A DNA stretch of 64,000 nucleotides from Candidula unifasciata (Eukaryota; Mollusca; Gastropoda; Stylommatophora; Geomitridae). The translations under genes were made by a program, and so were the position numbers. Shown one piece after another: positions 47,401-55,404 of this stretch; position 1 is the stretch's first letter, and every line of letters starts with the position of its first letter. Under the pieces are notes generated by a model that saw only the letters and a program-made list of their open reading frames with translations, ran no database searches and had not been told where the DNA came from. The stretch is taken from NCBI GenBank assembly GCA_905116865.2, contig CAJHNH020007556.1, positions 247,501 through 311,500 of the forward strand. The letters run 5' to 3'.

Positions 47401-49393
47401 CCAGGACCTCCAGCACTCGAGGCGGACACCATGCCTCGAGACCACTCAGCCCCCTAAATATGTTTAAATGTCCACCACCACTTAACTTGACACATTATCA
47501 GGGTCATGAGATAAACCCCCTGTCTTGTGCATGTTTCTCAAAATAAACAGAATGATGAAATATTTTATAACAATGATGAGAATCACACTAAACGTAAGTG
47601 ACGCTGAACAGATAAACTAAGGACATGACACTGACAAATCTTTCAGTGAGCCCAGTGCTAGAGCTTAGGTGTCAGGTCTGTGACTGAAAACCTGTTGGAA
47701 ATAGGCGAATGCCTGTTTTGTTCATGCCATCCAAAAAGGGCCGTCTAGCATACAATTATATATTTAAAAAATATTAACGTCTAATTATTCAAGTGAGTTT
47801 ACAACTTTCATCCGTCTTGATGAGGACTGCTTCCCACTTAGTTTTTTCGGCTCTACTGGCAAATTTGGCCGGTAAGCTGGACTGCTTCGGCCGGCTTAGC
47901 GGGGCTTAGTGGGAGTTATGTCCCGTCGCGTCCCTTCGCCAAACTCAAAACAAGTCGCGAAAAAAGTCATGAATCAAATGACATGCTTACCTATCATCAT
48001 CCGGGTGCGTGTAGGGCTGCGTAGGGTTGCGTCTAGGGTTACCTATCATCATATGGTTGCACGTAGGGTGTCTATCATCATCATTCGGTTGCGTGTAGGG
48101 ATGCGTAGGGTGTCTATCATCATCATCATACGGTTGTGTGTAGGGTTGCGTAGGGTTTGGGTTAGCGGTAGGGTTAGGGGTGTGGGTTAGGGGTAGGGTT
48201 AGGGGTAGAGTTAGGGGGAGGGTTAGGGGGTAGGGTTAGCAGTCCAGCTTACCGGCCAAATTTGCCAGTAGAGCCGTTTTTTCTTCTATATCCTTCCATG
48301 CATGCTAACTAAACTGATATGATTATGATACGCAATATTCTTTGCAGATTCAGATTTCAAATGACAAACAACTGAAAATTCCCGCCCATGTGATGTGATT
48401 ATCTATACAGATAGCTCTGTGTTGAGAGGCAGATGGAAGTGCATAGGGTTTCATAGCAAAGGCGAATAGACGTTGCTTAGTGCAACAAAGCCTTGCATAT
48501 GATATCACAACGTCTAGTTTGAGAATGGAGGTGGAGGCAGTCTCTGCTGCCTTCCGCTGGCTTGAGAATCAGCTGCACATACATACCGTGATTGTAACGG
48601 ACTCACAGAGCATGTTGAGAAAGGTGAAAACAGGCATGCTTCCAGAGTGGCAAGCATCACTTCAGAGGTCCCAAGTAGTTAGCATCCTTTGGATATTTTC
48701 TCCAGGTAATGCCAGTGTGTTGGGAAATAAGCAGGCAGATAGACTGGCTGGCTCTGCACCACTTGGTGGTAAATTGATGTATGACAAGTCAGATATTGTG
48801 AGGGCCCTTTGGGAGTGAAAGAACAGTGTGGAGGCACGGATAGATCATTACGGTCTAAGGAGAATGGCGCTGCGAGGAGATAGTAGGGGATCTGGCCGAC
48901 GCTCAACACTCAGGGGAAGGATGAAACAGATATACAATCAGACGGTTACTGGTACCATCGGAATTGAAACTCTTCGTTTGCTGTTGAAGATGGGGACTGA
49001 GCACTTATGGAAGTGTCCCGAGTGCTGTGATGTCGATTCGATTCTTACTTCAACATTCTGACAGTCATCAAACACTGCGATCATTCTGTATATATTTTAT
49101 ATTATGTGTTTACCTTCTAAAGTTGTAACTGATGTAGAATTTACAGCATCATCAGGTTTGAGGTTGCGAAGTAAGCCATTATCGAAACCTTTCACGGACT
49201 GCACATCTGACGTCCACGTAGAAGTAACAGATGACGATCCAACTGAAGCATCAAAATCTTCGTCGTCACTTATGTGCCCAGATGATAACACATTTTTAGT
49301 TTCCACCTTATGTGTCGTTTGTACATTTGTTGTGACTGTATCGTCATCACTGGTGTCGCTTCCATCGCTTGCACCATAACTTACTAAAGACAT
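31304..49393 (-). CDS. PRCC: PRCC family protein, complete, 7 coding exons (524 aa)
   Basis: In order of transcription the exons are 49393-49114, 45951-45791, 40476-40426, 38157-37441, 34462-34385, 33612-33412 and 31390-31304. All introns are GT-AG, the phases match throughout, and the total is 1575 nt including TGA. It is recognised from vertebrate PRCC (491 aa in human) by the N-terminus MSLVSYGASD, the SGLFSLLPAP motif after an acidic/KKK patch, the acidic NFFSL block, NDAPLDFR, LQGKRKR, the QQRRKKQITYLAYQ segment and the C-terminal tail AKERELELKNTW...TQSKYGF. PRCC is a nuclear protein linked to the MAD2L2 mitotic checkpoint and to pre-mRNA splicing, and in human it is a TFE3 fusion partner. 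The middle is Ser/Thr/Glu-rich and less proline-rich than in mammals. The gene spans 18 kb because its introns are full of LINEs, SINEs and MITEs. Confidence 0.95.
31540..31820 (+). mobile_element. LINE RNase H fragment
   Basis: It reads LYTTEHSRVKENKRADKLAV, matching the RNase H pattern W.PGHsg..GNe.AD.LA. The following helix (DKAGIMHALHSRDAE) is also typical. It lies in the last PRCC intron on the opposite strand. Confidence 0.7.
32190..32478 (+). repeat. Family B repeat
   Basis: It contains GTTCAGGGGCCTCAATTTGG, GAGAGGCAAGGAACCAAAAG, AACACTCAGGTTCTGGAAGA and TTTACAGCCGGTGAACGC, with an AAGAAGA tail. It is one of the most complete copies. Confidence 0.9.
32735..33411 (-). repeat. Tandem array of PRCC exon 6 5' splice-site copies
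   Basis: About 19 units, mostly 37 bp. On the - strand each reads CTTGCTTAYCAG/GTATGTTCTTGAC followed by YATTTGTTARGT. This reproduces the last 12 nt of PRCC exon 6 plus the start of its intron, so the real donor is the first member of the array. By eye 16 copies keep CAG/GTATG. The copies near 32780, 32928 and 32965 have lost or altered the GT. Confidence 0.93.
33412..33612 (-). CDS. PRCC: PRCC exon 6
   Basis: It encodes FQKLQGKRKRFEEAVDFV...PTAQQRRKKQITYLAYQ and ends CAG before gtatgt. Two acceptors lie 6 nt apart (TTCAG at 33613, TTTCAG at 33607). Both keep the frame and differ by Phe-Gln. The donor is followed directly by an array of copies of itself (32735-33411). Confidence 0.93.
33613..34384. 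other. PRCC intron 5
   Basis: AT-rich. Nothing was recognised except a block at about 34198-34262 that is duplicated at about 35412-35478. Confidence 0.4.
34385..34462 (-). CDS. PRCC: PRCC exon 5
   Basis: Acceptor GCTCTGAAG; donor gtaagc; 26 codons, phase 0. It encodes an acidic helix (MDDEGIETLADDDLKKFMG) that leads into LQGKRKR, as the IDDEAFKRLQGKR region does in vertebrates. A 5'-truncated LINE lies only about 100 bp upstream. Confidence 0.9.
34567..34965 (+). mobile_element. 5'-truncated LINE with GAAGAAGAA tail
   Basis: The C-terminal LINE frame runs VTIRDKIRNEIIREKAGTEP, then WFAHLERMPCDIIPYKAYME, then RARGRPRTRWKDNIRE to a stop at 34944. It is flanked by imperfect copies of CCAATTATTNTTACAAT (34557-34573 and 34968-34983), a likely target duplication. 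It inserted about 100 bp upstream of PRCC exon 5 on the opposite strand. Confidence 0.8.
36125..36435 (-). mobile_element. LINE 3' end with zinc-finger-like tail
   Basis: The - strand gives GGQKKHFKDTLKSSLKAFGR and further on a CPHCPRTF/AARTF-like segment, the known end of many LINE ORF2 proteins. Frames are broken. Confidence 0.6.
36436..37440. other. PRCC intron 4, nothing recognised
   Basis: AT-rich with A/T homopolymers. CGACTTACGACC-like motifs at 36049-36090 and 36623-36660 bracket the LINE remnant, perhaps marking its host repeat. Confidence 0.35.
37441..38157 (-). CDS. PRCC: PRCC exon 4 (large central exon)
   Basis: Acceptor TTTCACAG at 38158; donor gtaggt at 37440; 239 codons. It encodes VKSGLFSLLPAP, a Ser/Thr/Lys-rich low-complexity stretch, the acidic block DSDSEDDDD, NFFSL, and NDAPLDFR. 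These landmarks match PRCC in order. Confidence 0.94.
38165..38255 (-). repeat. PRCC: Family E fragment next to PRCC exon 4
   Basis: On the - strand AACAGCCAACAAATGCTGGT, GGTTCTGCAACGTCCTGTAG match the LINE tail at 16440-16500 and 13530-13590. It ends only about 10-15 bp from the exon 4 acceptor, so the polypyrimidine/branch region is transposon-derived. Confidence 0.7.
38706..39617 (+). mobile_element. 5'-truncated LINE with 12-bp target duplication
   Basis: The translation starts inside the RT palm (RGVQQGCVLSPDLF), has LHYAEDTVL in place of the usual YADD, then VQKFKYLGTWITSEE, and after a frame break MWFYRRMLRITWTAKKSNLE, FGHVMRRGKIEHV and RGRQREKMLDSL. It ends in (GAT)n. AAGGCTGCAAAG at 38694-38705 and 39618-39629 is a perfect target duplication. 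An uninterrupted relative of the target lies at 44130-44175. Confidence 0.9.
39735..40275 (-). mobile_element. LINE RNase H remnant (family E)
   Basis: The - strand reads VLGDSFSMIQRVQAGSVPRQ, then after a frameshift GNERDDRLVGSAITIDG, the RNase H TDSxSxI and GNExAD patterns. It ends in the GAGGATCTGAGCACC/CTAACTAAC tail seen at 16620-16715. Confidence 0.75.
40426..40476 (-). CDS. PRCC: PRCC exon 3 (51-nt micro-exon)
   Basis: Acceptor TTGTTACAG; donor gtatgt; 17 codons, phase 0 on both sides. The peptide EPDNEDKELKKKTDSSK sits exactly where vertebrate PRCC has its acidic DSEEDEPTKKK stretch. Because it is phase-neutral it could be skipped without a frameshift. Confidence 0.88.
40914..41675 (+). 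pseudogene. LINE endonuclease domain ORF, open but detached
   Basis: 253 codons of an APE-like endonuclease (of the type often annotated craniofacial development protein 2-like). The frame opens before this ATG (from about 40870) and is lost by a frameshift near 41640. The downstream frame resumes as NTKKLEEENIKHEFELEITK. Confidence 0.85.
41882..42631 (+). pseudogene. LINE reverse transcriptase N-terminal part
   Basis: 249 codons from the linker (AWWNEEVKEAVSNKKKM starts upstream) to QFGFQ, then a frameshift. It contains RT motifs 1-2. The catalytic FADD is in another frame at about 42984. Confidence 0.85.
43072..43761 (+). pseudogene. LINE C-terminal domain
   Basis: 229 codons: [96 protein letters not shown]. 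Confidence 0.85.
44040..44178. repeat. Empty-site paralogue of the 38640-39660 region
   Basis: AACATTATATTATTTATAT, CAATAAGGCTGCAAA and GAAGCAGAACTGTTTTAAAC match the left and right flanks of the LINE at 38706-39617, but without the insertion. It is an older duplicated intron segment. Confidence 0.8.
44369..44403. repeat. (CT)n microsatellite
   Basis: About 17 CT units in PRCC intron 2. Confidence 0.95.
44620..45022 (+). repeat. tRNA-derived SINE, family A, copy 3
   Basis: Head CTGTGTGGTCTCAAGGC, B-box region GGTCCCGGGTTTAATCCCC, then the full body ending near GTTGATCCGTTGTTCAAACC. It is the only + oriented copy and looks full length (about 400 bp). Confidence 0.9.
45060..45432 (+). repeat. 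Family B repeat, full with duplicated head
   Basis: Two start-like segments (CCCTGTGTGGGTTCTGGGGC at 45070 and CCCCGTGTGGGCTGTTGGGC at 45156) precede one body ending in CGAAGAAGAAGAAA. This is either one element inserted in the head of another or an internal duplication. Confidence 0.85.
45791..45951 (-). CDS. PRCC: PRCC exon 2
   Basis: Acceptor TTTTCAG; donor gtaagt. It encodes DLPAPQSRIY followed by KKLKQPVKITIPSLDE, the equivalent of the KKRKEPVKI-type segment of vertebrate PRCC. Confidence 0.92.
46070..46264 (+). repeat. Family B repeat, partial
   Basis: It retains AGCAAGGAACAAACAAATGT, CAGGCCCTGGCAC and TTACAGCCGGTAAAC, with an AAAGAAGAAG tail. The head is missing. Confidence 0.8.
46265..47107. 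other. PRCC intron 1, nothing recognised
   Basis: Unique-looking sequence. Confidence 0.35.
47108..47456 (-). repeat. tRNA-derived SINE, family A, copy 4
   Basis: The same body with a B-box end (AGGACCTGAACCCAGG on the + strand) and the CATGCCTCGAGACCA head. It has more deletions than the other copies. Confidence 0.85.
47848..48276. mobile_element. TIR element carrying telomere-like repeats
   Basis: A perfect 37-bp terminal inverted repeat: CGGCTCTACTGGCAAATTTG at the left and its complement CAAATTTGCCAGTAGAGCCG at the right, plus 17 more bp each. TTTTTT on both sides may be the target duplication. The interior holds CATCATCAT/GTGTAGGGTTGCG units that grade into GGGTTAGGGGTAGGGTTAGG degenerate telomeric sequence (48140-48236). 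There is no transposase. Confidence 0.88.
48380..49066 (+). mobile_element. LINE RNase H domain and 3' end (family D, best copy)
   Basis: The frames give IYTDSSVLRGRW, then EVEAVSAAFRWLE, VTDSQSMLRKVKTGMLPEWQ, GNKQADRLAGSAPLGGKLMY and, after one stop, DHYGLRRMALRGDSRGSGRR, ending CPECCDVDSILTSTF. These are the catalytic-site patterns of LINE RNase H. It lies about 50 bp downstream of the PRCC exon 1 donor, on the other strand. Confidence 0.88.
49114..49393 (-). CDS. PRCC: PRCC exon 1 (start codon)
   Basis: ATG at 49393-49391 opens MSLVSYGASDGSDTSDDD, matching the conserved PRCC start. The exon is Ser/Asp/Thr-rich and ends in phase 1 at a gtaaac donor (49113). Confidence 0.93.
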
Positions 49394-49633
49394 TTGTGAA
49401 GAATGAGAAGAATCCTGAACTTACTTATTACCAAAGTACTCAAGAAGCCTTTCTACTTATTTACAACTTTAACAGGAAGTTGAGAACTGCGGCAACTTCA
49501 AAATATGCACACCAGAAAACAGAACTTCAAGTACGAAACTAAACACAATAAACCGGGTAGTGCGTTTCAAAAATCATGCTTTTAAACTTTAACAAGTTCC
49601 TCGAAAACTCCTATACAGATTAAGAATAATGTT

Positions 49634-49881
49634 GGTGCTTTATTAATATCCTACCCCAGATGACGTCACATTTAGAGGGTGGTAAGACTGGGTTTCCCGG
49701 TTTTCCTATGCTTTTAACGACCCCAAAACATCTAGAACTGGCCCTAACCACAACCCACCTACGTCCCACGAATGAGTGCAGCTTAGGTCCCACGACTGCA
49801 TACAACGTATCTACCACCTCCTGAAAACTGTCCCGTGACCTTTGGATTTACCCTGTTTGGGTAGGATATTAATAAAGCACC
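49634..49881. mobile_element. MITE G, copy 2, with full CRE, upstream of PRCC
   Basis: A perfect 23-bp inverted repeat (GGTGCTTTATTAATATCCTA and its complement at the right) with a 202-bp interior. The homologous copy is at 30683-30951. It contains TGACGTCA at 49661-49668. It lies about 240 bp upstream of the PRCC start codon. Confidence 0.92.
49661..49668. promoter_or_regulatory. PRCC: CRE palindrome in MITE near PRCC start
   Basis: TGACGTCA is the full CREB/ATF consensus, about 270 bp upstream of the PRCC ATG. Whether it acts on PRCC is inference. Confidence 0.4.
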
Positions 49882-50254
49882 ACAATGTGTGTATGTCGCC
49901 TTAGATTTCCAGTGTCCTTGTGATTTTATAATTTACAATTCCACAGGTGATTCTGTTTTCTCAAAGCGGCAAATTTCTTTAATCTTTATTCGAATAATAA
50001 TTTGCATACTCCTAAAAATTAGAATATACAGTGACTGATACATTCATGGAAATTGTTTGGAAATCAGTTCACGCGTGGTATTCTGATAGCATATCCAGAA
50101 TACAACGAAAATTATGTTATTGTTTTTCACTGAAGGCTGTTGATGGAGATGACTACTTGAGAGTGAAACCCTATAAAACAAATGCAATTTGTTGTTTTAA
50201 AAAGTTCCCATTACTCAGTTAAGTGCAAGCATGGAGACTGTTTGCTTGGAATCG

Positions 50255-50255
<1 letters not shown>

Positions 50256-50338
<83 letters not shown>
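50256..50338. repeat. (CT)n microsatellite
   Basis: About 40 CT units after a C tract, followed by a T tract. Confidence 0.97.
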
Positions 50339-50343
<5 letters not shown>

Positions 50344-50483
50344 TTTTTTAACAAAGACAGCAGATTACTTATCAAATTTCAACAACATACACTGAATAGT
50401 TACTGAGTTACAGATTTTTCAAGTTGGCAAGACTAAAACGGACTATAACAACGACTGCCTGGAAAAATATAATAAATTTAGGA

Positions 50484-50487
<4 letters not shown>

Positions 50488-50541
<54 letters not shown>
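50488..50541. repeat. (TAT)n microsatellite at LINE end
   Basis: About 18 TTA units next to a - strand LINE remnant, in the position of its 3' tail. Confidence 0.95.
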
Positions 50542-50895
50542 TAGCGTTCGTCCTTAAAAGGACGATTGGCACGTCATGTTGTGGTATACGGCTGGGTTAC
50601 AATATCTACGTCTTTCGATGAAACGCATCTGAATAACTGTGCCATTTTATGTCACATAGGGCTCGCAGTCTATTCTTCCATTCCGTTCTATCCTGTGCAA
50701 TCATTTAAATATCATTGATCGAATAAAGTCCAGCAGCTCTGGCCTCTCTCATCAACGTTCGTTTTAGGGTTTCTTTTGGACAGCATCGCCTATTTAATCC
50801 CTTTATTTCCCATTATAGTGCCGGTTTGGTGAATTTTTTGGCTCGTTTCACCCTCGGATGTGTCCAGTGTGGCACCATATTAGGTGTCTTATAAC
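50542..50895 (-). mobile_element. LINE 3' remnant with (TAA)n tail
   Basis: The - strand gives GDAVQKKP and LMREARAAGLYSIND, then AQDRTEWKNRLRALCD, the usual end of LINE ORF2. The (TAA)n lies directly after it. Confidence 0.65.
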
Positions 50896-51089
50896 TATTG
50901 ATAATAGTTACCACGACCTTCTGTCAACCAAAATAAGGCCCCAGAACTAAAATAGGACATGGCATATTATTTGTAAATTTAAACGAGACTCACATTGCTC
51001 TTTGATAGTGTGGAGGAGAACAAAAGCTACTTTCATGCGTGTTGCGTGCAATAAATTGTATTCCATCCGGGCAGAAGATCTTTATCTTT

Positions 51090-53225
51090 ATATCAGACCA
51101 ACATAACCTGAAAACTTGACACCGTGAGGCTAAAGAATCTTAGTGCTGATGGCAGACCAACAGAACCTGAAGATTTGACACCGTGAGGCTAAAGAATCTT
51201 AGTGCTGATGGCAGACCAACAGAACCTGAAGATTTGGCACCGTGAGACTAAAGAATCCTAGTGCTGATGGCAGACCAACAGAACCTGAAGATTTGACACC
51301 GTGAGACTAAAGAATCCTAGTGCTGATGGCAGACCAACAGAACCTGAAGACTTGACAAAGTGAGGCTAAAGAATCTTAGTGCTTATGGCAGACCAACAGA
51401 ACCTGAAGACTTGAAAAAGTGAGGCTAAAGAATCTTAGTGCTGATGACGAACCAACAGAACCTGAAGACTTGACACCGTGAGGCTAAAGAATCTCAGTGC
51501 TGATGGCAGACCAACAGAACCTGAAGATTTGGCACCGTGAGGCTAAAGAATCTTAGTGCTGATGGCAGACCAACAGAACCTGAAGATTTGACACCGTGAG
51601 GCTAAAGAATCTTAGTGCTGATGGCAGACCAACAGAACCTGAAGATTTGGCACCGTGAGGCTAAAGAATCTTAGTGCTGATGGCAGACCAACAGAACCTG
51701 AAGATTTGGCACCGTGAGGCTAAAGAATCTTAGTGCTGATGGCAGACCAACAGAACCTGAAGACTTGACACCTTGAGGCTAAAGAATCTTAGTGCTGATG
51801 GCAGACCAACAGAACCTGAAGATTTGGCACCGTGAGGCTAAAGAATCTTAGTGCTGATGGCAGACCAACAGAACCTGAAGATTTAAAACCGTGAGGCTAA
51901 AGAATCTTAGTGCTGATGGCAGACCAACAGAACCTGAAGACTTGACACCGTGAGGCTAAAGAATCTTAGTGCTGATGGCAGACCAACAGAACCTGAAGAC
52001 TTGACAAAGTGAGGCTAAAGAATCTTAGTGCTGATGACGGACCAACAGAACCTGAAGACTTGACACCGTGAGGCTAAAGAATCTCAGTGCTGATGGCAGA
52101 CCAACAGAACCTGAAGATTTGACACCGTGAGGCTAAAGAATCTTAGTGCTGATGGCAGACCAACAGAACCTGAAGACTTGACAAAGTGAGGCTAAATAAT
52201 CTTAGTGCTGATGGCAGACCAACAGAACCTGAAGACTTGAAAAAGTGAGGCTAAAGAATCTTAGTGCTGATGACGAACCAACAGAACCTGAAGACTTGAC
52301 ACCGTGAGGCTAAAGAATCTCAGTGCTGATGGCAGACCAACAGAACCTGAAGATTTGGCACCGTGAGGCTAAAGAATCTTAGTGCTGATGGCAGACCAAC
52401 AGAACCTGAAGATTTGACACCGTGAGGCTAAAGAATCTTAGTGCTGATGGCAGACCAACAGAACCTGAAGATTTGGCACCGTGAGGCTAAAGAATCTTAG
52501 TGCTGATGGCAGACCAACAGAACCTGAAGATTTGGCACCGTGAGGCTAAAGAATCTTAGTGCTGATGGCAGACCAACAGAACCTGAAGACTTGACACCTT
52601 GAGGCTAAAGAATCTTAGTGCTGATGGCAGACCAACAGAACCTGAAGATTTGGCACCGTGAGGCTAAAGAATCTTAGTGCTGATGGCAGACCAACAGAAC
52701 CTGAAGATTTAAAACCGTGAGGCTAAAGAATCTTAGTGCTGATGGCAGACCAACAGAACCTGAAGACTTGACACAGTGAGGCTAAAGAATCTTAGTGCTG
52801 ATGGCAGACCAACAGAACCTGAAGACTTGACAAAGTGAGGCTAAAGAATCTTAGTGCTGATGACGAACCAACAGAACCTGAAGACTTGACACCGTGAGGC
52901 TAAAGAATCTCAGTGCTGATGGCAGACCAACAGAACCTGAAGATTTGACACCGTGAGGCTAAAGAACCTCGGTGCTAATGGCAGACCAAAAGGACCTAAA
53001 GATTTGACACCGTGAGGCTAAAGAGTCTCAGTGATGATGGCAGACCAAGAGGACCTGAAGATTTGACACCGTGAGGCTAAAGAATCTTAGTGATGATGGC
53101 AGACCAAGAGGACCTGAAGATTTGACACCGTGAGGCTAAAGAATCTTAGTGCTGATGGCAGACCAAGAGGACCTGAAGATTTGACACCGTGAGGCTAAAG
53201 AATCTTAGTGCTCATGGCAGACCAA
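51090..53225. repeat. 59-bp satellite, about 36 units, 14-unit higher-order repeat
   Basis: Units contain AATCTTAGTGCTGATGGCAG, ACCAACAGAACCTGAAGA and TTTGACACCGTGAGGCTAAA. Diagnostic variants recur at fixed spacing: GATGACGAACC at 51446, 52272 and 52862 (GACGG at 52036), and ATTTAAAACC at 51881 and 52707. The spacings of 826 bp (14 units) and 590 bp (10 units) show block duplication. Confidence 0.96.
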
Positions 53226-53689
53226 TAAAATAAGCAGTAAAGAAACCTCTAAAGAAATTATCATTAGGGCGGTCACCCATAACGGTCACACCAGCTCGAT
53301 GTAACCTGCAGTCATGTGCCGTTCAGGGTTTTATATATACAGGGTTATTCAAAACGATGGCGAGATGGAGGGGCTTCGAGGTCCCTGAGCTCCCATGTTC
53401 CAACGACATTGAAGAATAAGCAAGTAGGCAAGATACGTGATTTTTGTGTTCATAAGAGAAACATGGCACCATACGCTAACCATAATAAATTGATTTTTTT
53501 TTTACCAACATGAAGTGATTTTCTGTTGTTTTGCTGTCAGCGGGATCCTCGCCGATGCTATGGAGCTACGTGCATCGCGCTGATTCCACAAACGTAAAAG
53601 TCAAATGTCTTGCTTTAAATTGTGTTAGCAATGATTTCATCAATGCCGTATGAGAGACTAAACGCTGTGAGGTTTTCAGTCTCGTGGAA

Positions 53690-53915
53690 AATAACTTTTG
53701 AATGAATAGACTGGATATCCTGAGTATAAAAACTGGAGCTGCGAGACAGGAAAACCATGTGGGAACCATCCGTCGTTACATCAAAAAGAACAGAATAGAA
53801 GTTGTTAGCCTAAAAACACTTGGAGACATACTCAGAAGGAGACCGGAGCACTTATGGTCATGTCCTATGTGCGATGAAGATAATCTCCAAATTAACAGTG
53901 AACAGTAAACCCTAC
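53690..53915 (+). mobile_element. LINE tail fragment, family E
   Basis: It contains the reading SLKTLGDILRRRPEHLWSCP and a C..C end (MCDEDNLQ), the same block as 15380-15450 and 16620-16680. It is a zinc-knuckle-like LINE end. Confidence 0.6.
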
Positions 53916-53966
53916 ACTAATCGGCACGGCACATGATGATGGTGACGATGATGATTTTCCTCAAGG

Positions 53967-54402
53967 TCATCATCATAATCATGTAGCAGGTCCTTTGCAG
54001 AACGTCGCTCTCATTACATTCTGCCTGAAAAAAACTCGGTCTCGCCAGTTTTCCCGCCTCATGTACTTTCATACTCAAGGAGTCACTTATATCCTGTGCC
54101 CATCTTCGTGTCGGTCGGACCCTGCCCCTCCTTCTTGGTACCATGCCTTCTGCTAAAAAAAATTTCAACCCGTCGTGGCGCTTGATGTGACCAAAAAATC
54201 CAGCTTCCGAGACAGGATACTGTTTATTAGCCAATCTTCCTTGATGTTCAGTTCTTTCAAGTTGTCAGTATTTCTGCTCTTCTTTGTCAAAGATATTCTG
54301 AGAATCTTTCTATAGCACTTGAGCTCATTTTCTTTCTTAAGGACTGGGAGCTGGTCCACGATCCACCTGCATATGAAGCCACAGGAAAGATATGCATGCT
54401 CT
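53967..54402 (-). mobile_element. 5'-truncated LINE with 12-bp target duplication
   Basis: The - strand reads KENELKCYRKILRISLTKKS, LKELNIKEDWLINSIL, FGHIKRHDGLK, RRRGRVRPTRRWAQDISDSL, then a (GAT)n tail. It is flanked by TTTTCCTCAAGG at 53955-53966 and 54403-54414. A second copy of the family, in + orientation, is at 60530-61075. Confidence 0.88.
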
Positions 54403-54414
54403 TTTTCCTCAAGG

Positions 54415-55130
54415 TTAGTTAGTTATTCCTCTTGTGCCAAAGATGGCGCATAGGGCAGAGGTCATAGCTTTCCACGTCTGTCGGTTCTTTGCCACTTGAT
54501 GTAGGTCTTGAGTGCGAGTGAGACCTATGGTTGAGCTCTCCCTTGTGATGGTTCTACGGAGAGTTTCTTTTGGTCTTCCCTGTTTTCTTTTACCCTCTGG
54601 TGACCATATGAAGGCTTGGTGGGGAAGTCTCTGTATGTCCATTCTGAGTACGTGACCGATGTAATTCCAGCGACGCTTTCTAATAAAATCAGACACATAT
54701 TTTTGTTTTGTTTCCTGTCTTATAGATGTATTGGACCTAAAGTCCGACCAGTGAACATTCAATAGCTTTCGGAGGCATCTATTCTCGAAAGCGACTAGTT
54801 TCTTATCGATTGATACTGATGATTTCCAACTCTCACAACCATAAGTTAGCACTGGGATCACACAGGAATTGAAGACCTTAAGTTTCGTGTTGCTGAGTGA
54901 TCTTGACTTCCAAATGTTTGACAGTTTGTTAAAGGCACTTGATGCTAACGCGATTCGAGTCGTTATTTCTGATGTATCTCCCGCAGAGGTTATCTTGCTC
55001 CCTAAGTATGTGAAGCTGGTGATTTTTTCAAGAACAATATCCTTTAGTTTGATGTCTTTCGACTCGTTGGTAAGATCGATGATTTTCGTTTTGGCTGCGT
55101 TCCTCAAGGAGAAAGTTGAAATATTTGCAC
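54415..55130 (-). mobile_element. LINE C-terminal part with TAAC tail
   Basis: A 230-codon - strand frame: KITSFTYLGSKITSAGDTSE, CVIPVLTYGCESWKSS, ENRCLRKLLNVHWSDFRSNT, WNYIGHVLRMD, KRKQGRPKETLRRT. It ends in TAACTAACTAAC. It lies about 200 bp upstream of the CFAP299 start codon, so it may overlap the promoter. Confidence 0.88.
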
Positions 55131-55342
55131 ACCTCTATTTTACTGTTTGTTTGTTACAATGCAATGTCGAGCTAATCTAGACCGGTCTTGAAAGCTTTCG
55201 GTTACCAAGATCATCTGTTGTTTTGACCTCCGAGCTTCTGTGTGCATCTATGATTAGTCAAGCAGTTGTTGCCGACAGTTTTCCTATTTGTTTCACCTAC
55301 AGATATTTATTTGGCACACAGCAGTAACATATTAGCACCACA

Positions 55343-55404
55343 ATGGCAGCAATGGATGACGAAGATCTGGCCCCAGGAGGCAAAAATATTGCAGACTTTG
55401 CAAC
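55343..55404 (+). CDS. CFAP299: CFAP299 exon 1
   Basis: ATG at 55343 with purine at -3 (CACAATGG context); donor gtgaga at 55405; phase 2. A second in-frame ATG lies at codon 4. Confidence 0.82.

Noticed and set aside
48140..48236. True telomere end
   Set aside because: The repeats are degenerate and lie inside a TIR element within a PRCC intron, so the location is interstitial.
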